A DNA stretch of 14,466 nt from a bacterium (GTDB lineage: Bacteria > Patescibacteriota > Minisyncoccia > UBA6257 > GWB1-50-10), in contig DAIDBF010000082.1 in assembly GCA_027310235.1 (NCBI GenBank), positions 1 to 14,466 on the forward strand. The letters are read 5' to 3'. The notes beneath the pieces are model-generated. The model saw only the letters and a list, made by a program, of their open reading frames with translations. It searched no databases and was not told the DNA's origin. The translations under genes and the position numbers were made by a program. Shown here piece by piece: positions 12,622-14,466 of this stretch; position 1 is the stretch's first letter, and each line of letters begins with the position of its first letter.

Positions 12622-13935
12622 ATGGGAAAGGAACCAAAATCCCAAGTCAAGAAAGCGCAGAAGAACGTGAAGACCTGCACGTTTTCCACCGTTGAAGGAA
12701 TGGCGGATATTCTTCCTAAGGATCAGGACTGGTGGAAGCTCGTCTGGCAGCTGGGATACGCGACAAGCGAACTCCATGACTTTAACTTTATAGAGACGCC
12801 CCTTATCGAGGAAGCGGGAATGTTCGAGGAAACTGCGGGAGTTGCAAAAGAATTCGTCGAAAAGCACCTTTTCCTCCTTAAGACGGGGGAAAAAGAAAAG
12901 ATTGCCCTCTCGTTCTGCCCTAAAATCTCGGTGCTCCGGAGCTACTTGGAGCATCGTCTTGCCTATTTCGCGTCGCCCCTCAAGGTGTTTTATATATTGC
13001 CTGTTTTGAAAAAAATCAGGATGAAGGAGGGCAATCTGCGGGAGTCCCACGAGTGGGGATTCCAGATTATAGGAGAAGGAGATCCTATCTATGACGGAGA
13101 GATCATCCTCGCGGTGAGCGACTTCCTGAAAGGATTAAAACTGAAACAGCCGATGTTAAAGATCAATAGCGGAGGATGCCGCGTGTGCCGTCCCGCGTTC
13201 CGGCAGAAAATAAAAACATACTACAGGAATGAACGGGAGCGATTGTGCAAGACGTGCGAACGGAATCTCGAGACGAACGTATTCGCACTTCTCCATTGCG
13301 AAGAAACGAAGTGTAAAGAGCTGATGGCCGAGGCACCGATCATCCTCGATTACCTTTGTCAAAACTGCAACAATCATTTCAAGTCGGTGCTCGAACTCGT
13401 GGAAGACAACGATATTGCCTACGAGCCCGATAGTCATCTCTTGCCGGTGAACGATTACGGCATGAGAACGACGTTCGAATGTTACGTCCCCGAGCTTCCA
13501 TTTCCCATCGCATCGGGATGCCGCTTCGATTATCTTGCGGAGGCATTCGGCGCGAGAGTCACGCCGAGCGTGAACGGCACGCTGAATATCGAGCGGGTCA
13601 TCGAGGCCATGAAGCTCCAGGGACTTGCACCGCACCCCAAGATGAAACCGAAGGTCTTCTTCGTGGTGTTGGGCGATCAGGCAAAGAAAGGTGCGCTGCG
13701 TCTCATGAATAAACTCCGTTCATCCGGAGTTGCGGTGGTCGAGGTTGTAGGAAAGAAAACATTGAAAGCGCAACTGAAGAGCGCCGAACGGATGAATATA
13801 TCCCTTGCGCTCCTTCTGGGACAGAAAGAAGTATTCGAAGGGACGGTGATTGTGCGTGACATGACCTCGGGCGCCCAGGAAACAATTCTTGCGGAAAAGA
13901 TCGTCGAGGAAGTGAAAAAAAGAATGAACAAATGA
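12622..13935 (+). CDS. Divergent histidyl-tRNA synthetase-like protein (catalytic motifs degraded)
   Basis: 437 aa with full-length HisRS architecture: EGMADILPKD (25-34), a class II core with four CxxC-type or paired cysteine sites (C186/C189, C209/C212, C226/C231, C246/C249), and a C-terminal His/Gly/Thr/Pro-type anticodon-binding domain (about 343-437, PKVFFVVLGDQ...). The active site is altered. The histidine-binding LRPEGT segment reads LSFCPK (96-101). Motif 2 FRxERPQxGRYRxFHQ reads LKKIRMKEGNLRESHE (129-144). The HisA motif RGLDYY reads PVNDYG (275-280), removing the catalytic Arg, and motif 3 GGGRYD reads SGCRFD (298-303). It may be a HisRS paralogue with a new role, comparable in logic to HisZ, which however lacks the anticodon domain. 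It sits between lepB and the HIT gene. Confidence 0.8.
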   Translation: MGKEPKSQVKKAQKNVKTCTFSTVEGMADILPKDQDWWKLVWQLGYATSELHDFNFIETPLIEEAGMFEETAGVAKEFVEKHLFLLKTGEKEKIALSFCPKISVLRSYLEHRLAYFASPLKVFYILPVLKKIRMKEGNLRESHEWGFQIIGEGDPIYDGEIILAVSDFLKGLKLKQPMLKINSGGCRVCRPAFRQKIKTYYRNERERLCKTCERNLETNVFALLHCEETKCKELMAEAPIILDYLCQNCNNHFKSVLELVEDNDIAYEPDSHLLPVNDYGMRTTFECYVPELPFPIASGCRFDYLAEAFGARVTPSVNGTLNIERVIEAMKLQGLAPHPKMKPKVFFVVLGDQAKKGALRLMNKLRSSGVAVVEVVGKKTLKAQLKSAERMNISLALLLGQKEVFEGTVIVRDMTSGAQETILAEKIVEEVKKRMNK

Positions 13936-13940
13936 TTTAT

Positions 13941-14057
13941 CCCGTTAGAAACCGCGATCTCGTTTTAAAGGGGAAATTGCCATATAATTAAGAAGAATGA
14001 ATTACGAACACAGGAACCATAATGTAAAGCGAAAGATCGCGATTTGTTTTTAATGGG
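13941..14057 (+). repeat. Palindromic leader element F abutting the HIT gene
   Basis: 117 bp. The left arm CCCGTTAGAAAC then CGCGATCT (13941-13960) pairs in RNA with AGATCGCG (14034-14041) and GTTTTTAATGGG (14046-14057). All 12 outer pairs form, two as G-U, and the 8 inner pairs are perfect, with a 4-nt bulge (ATTT) on one side. It starts 5 nt after the upstream stop codon and ends directly at the HIT ATG, the same geometry as family A copies 2 and 3, though the sequence is not clearly homologous. It contains a TATAAT (13983-13988), a possible internal promoter that would give a transcript without the left arm. Confidence 0.7.
13997..14053 (+). CDS. Possible leader peptide ORF before the HIT gene (18 aa)
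   Basis: ATG at 13997 encodes MNYEHRNHNVKRKIAICF and stops at TAA 14051-14053, four nucleotides before the HIT ATG, a spacing that allows re-initiation. Purine-rich AAGAAG lies just upstream. A start-stop pair ATGTAA also occurs at 14022-14027 after AGGA. Small and unproven; listed because of its position inside an ATG-abutting palindrome. Confidence 0.3.
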   Translation: MNYEHRNHNVKRKIAICF

Positions 14058-14466
14058 ATGGATTGTATCTTCTGCAAAATCGCGAATAAGGAGATGGACG
14101 CGCTTGTGATAGACGAAGACGCATCGACGATCGCGTTTCTTGATGTCTTCCCCCGTGCGGCGGGGCATACGGTAGTGATTCCTAAGGTGCATCATGAAAC
14201 GATCGCCGAGCTCTCCGAAGAAGAGCTTGCCGCGCTGTTCCGCGCCGCGAGGAGCGCCGTGAATCTTTTGAAACGGGCGCTTCATCCCGATGGCTTTACG
14301 ATAGGAATCAATCAAGGGAAGGCGGCGGGCCAGGCAGTTCCCCATCTTCATGTTCATGTGTTGCCGCGTTTCGAAAACGATGGCGGCGGGTCGGTGCATT
14401 CGGTCGTGAATGCGCCGTCCGGGGAGCCGCTTGCGGAACTAAGGGAAAAAATAGTACAGTCAAAGC
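14058..14466 (+). CDS. HIT-family nucleotide-binding protein (partial, runs off the window)
   Basis: 136 codons are visible with no stop, and the family is usually about 110-140 aa, so only the last residues are probably missing. Predicted HINT/PKCI-like purine nucleotide hydrolase. It opens with MDCIFCKI (zinc-type C3 and C6), has H45 in IPKVHHETI, and carries the HIT triad H96-L-H98-V-H100-V-L followed by PRF. ATG 14058 is chosen because it gives the typical MDCIFCKI start; the ATG at 14053 is out of frame. No Shine-Dalgarno site; the ATG directly follows the GGG end of the palindromic leader. Confidence 0.93.
   Translation, partial: MDCIFCKIANKEMDALVIDEDASTIAFLDVFPRAAGHTVVIPKVHHETIAELSEEELAALFRAARSAVNLLKRALHPDGFTIGINQGKAAGQAVPHLHVHVLPRFENDGGGSVHSVVNAPSGEPLAELREKIVQSK

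Overview
This window looks like part of a chromosome from a Candidate Phyla Radiation (Patescibacteria, probably Parcubacteria-type) bacterium, with mid-range GC. The evidence is circumstantial: compact housekeeping genes, a secreted protein built on the W-x-D-x-x-GWISF repeat typical of these genomes, a short channel-like protein ending in a FGLAFGLGGKD-type helix, a divergent histidyl-tRNA-synthetase-like protein, and almost no Shine-Dalgarno sequences. TGA serves as a normal stop (for example at 1912-1914 and 13933-13935), so standard bacterial decoding applies, not the TGA=Gly code of Gracilibacteria-type lineages. No rRNA, tRNA, CRISPR or transposase gene was seen.

Layout. 1-231 is a leader region with hairpins and a 29-bp palindrome at the promoter of a KefB-type cation/proton antiporter (232-1914). 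A 403-bp spacer with competing dyads leads to a small MscS-related membrane protein (2318-2995) and its terminator. 3055-3750 has no credible gene but holds two large imperfect inverted repeats, followed by ribosomal protein bL21 (3751-4068). A shared terminator separates it from a minus-strand block transcribed right to left: GWISF-repeat secreted protein (8737-7766), cysS (7760-6324), dnaB (6199-4832), recR (4693-4097). Reading right again come a one-TM protein (8959-9402), a PilX-like protein (9484-9909) and a PilM/PilN-like (GspL-like) fusion (9918-11423). Then pth on minus (11989-11417), and the plus-strand run lepB (12076-12615), HisRS-like protein (12622-13935) and a HIT protein (14058 to the edge).

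The unexpected content is between the genes. Nearly every intergenic gap holds a long imperfect inverted repeat. One family has three copies (2221-2279, 4694-4824, 8738-8865) with ~20-bp arms CCCRGTAGTRAAAACTCGAT. Two copies end in ...CTACTGGG directly against the ATG of recR and of the secreted protein. An unrelated inverted repeat before the HIT gene (13941-14057) has the same geometry: it begins CCC and ends GGG directly against ATG, and its arms pair in RNA through G-U wobbles. Each of the three ATG-abutting elements carries a tiny ORF starting ATGAA in its loop. In the 8738-8865 copy two tiny ORFs and the main gene are chained by ATGA stop/start overlaps. I read these as possible leader-RNA modules controlling translation in a genome that scarcely uses Shine-Dalgarno sites, possibly spread as small mobile palindromes; this is inference.

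Other points of interest are a HisRS-like protein that has lost its histidine-binding and catalytic residues although its anticodon-binding domain is intact, a CysRS with Asp in place of a zinc-ligand Cys, and several near-leaderless promoters.
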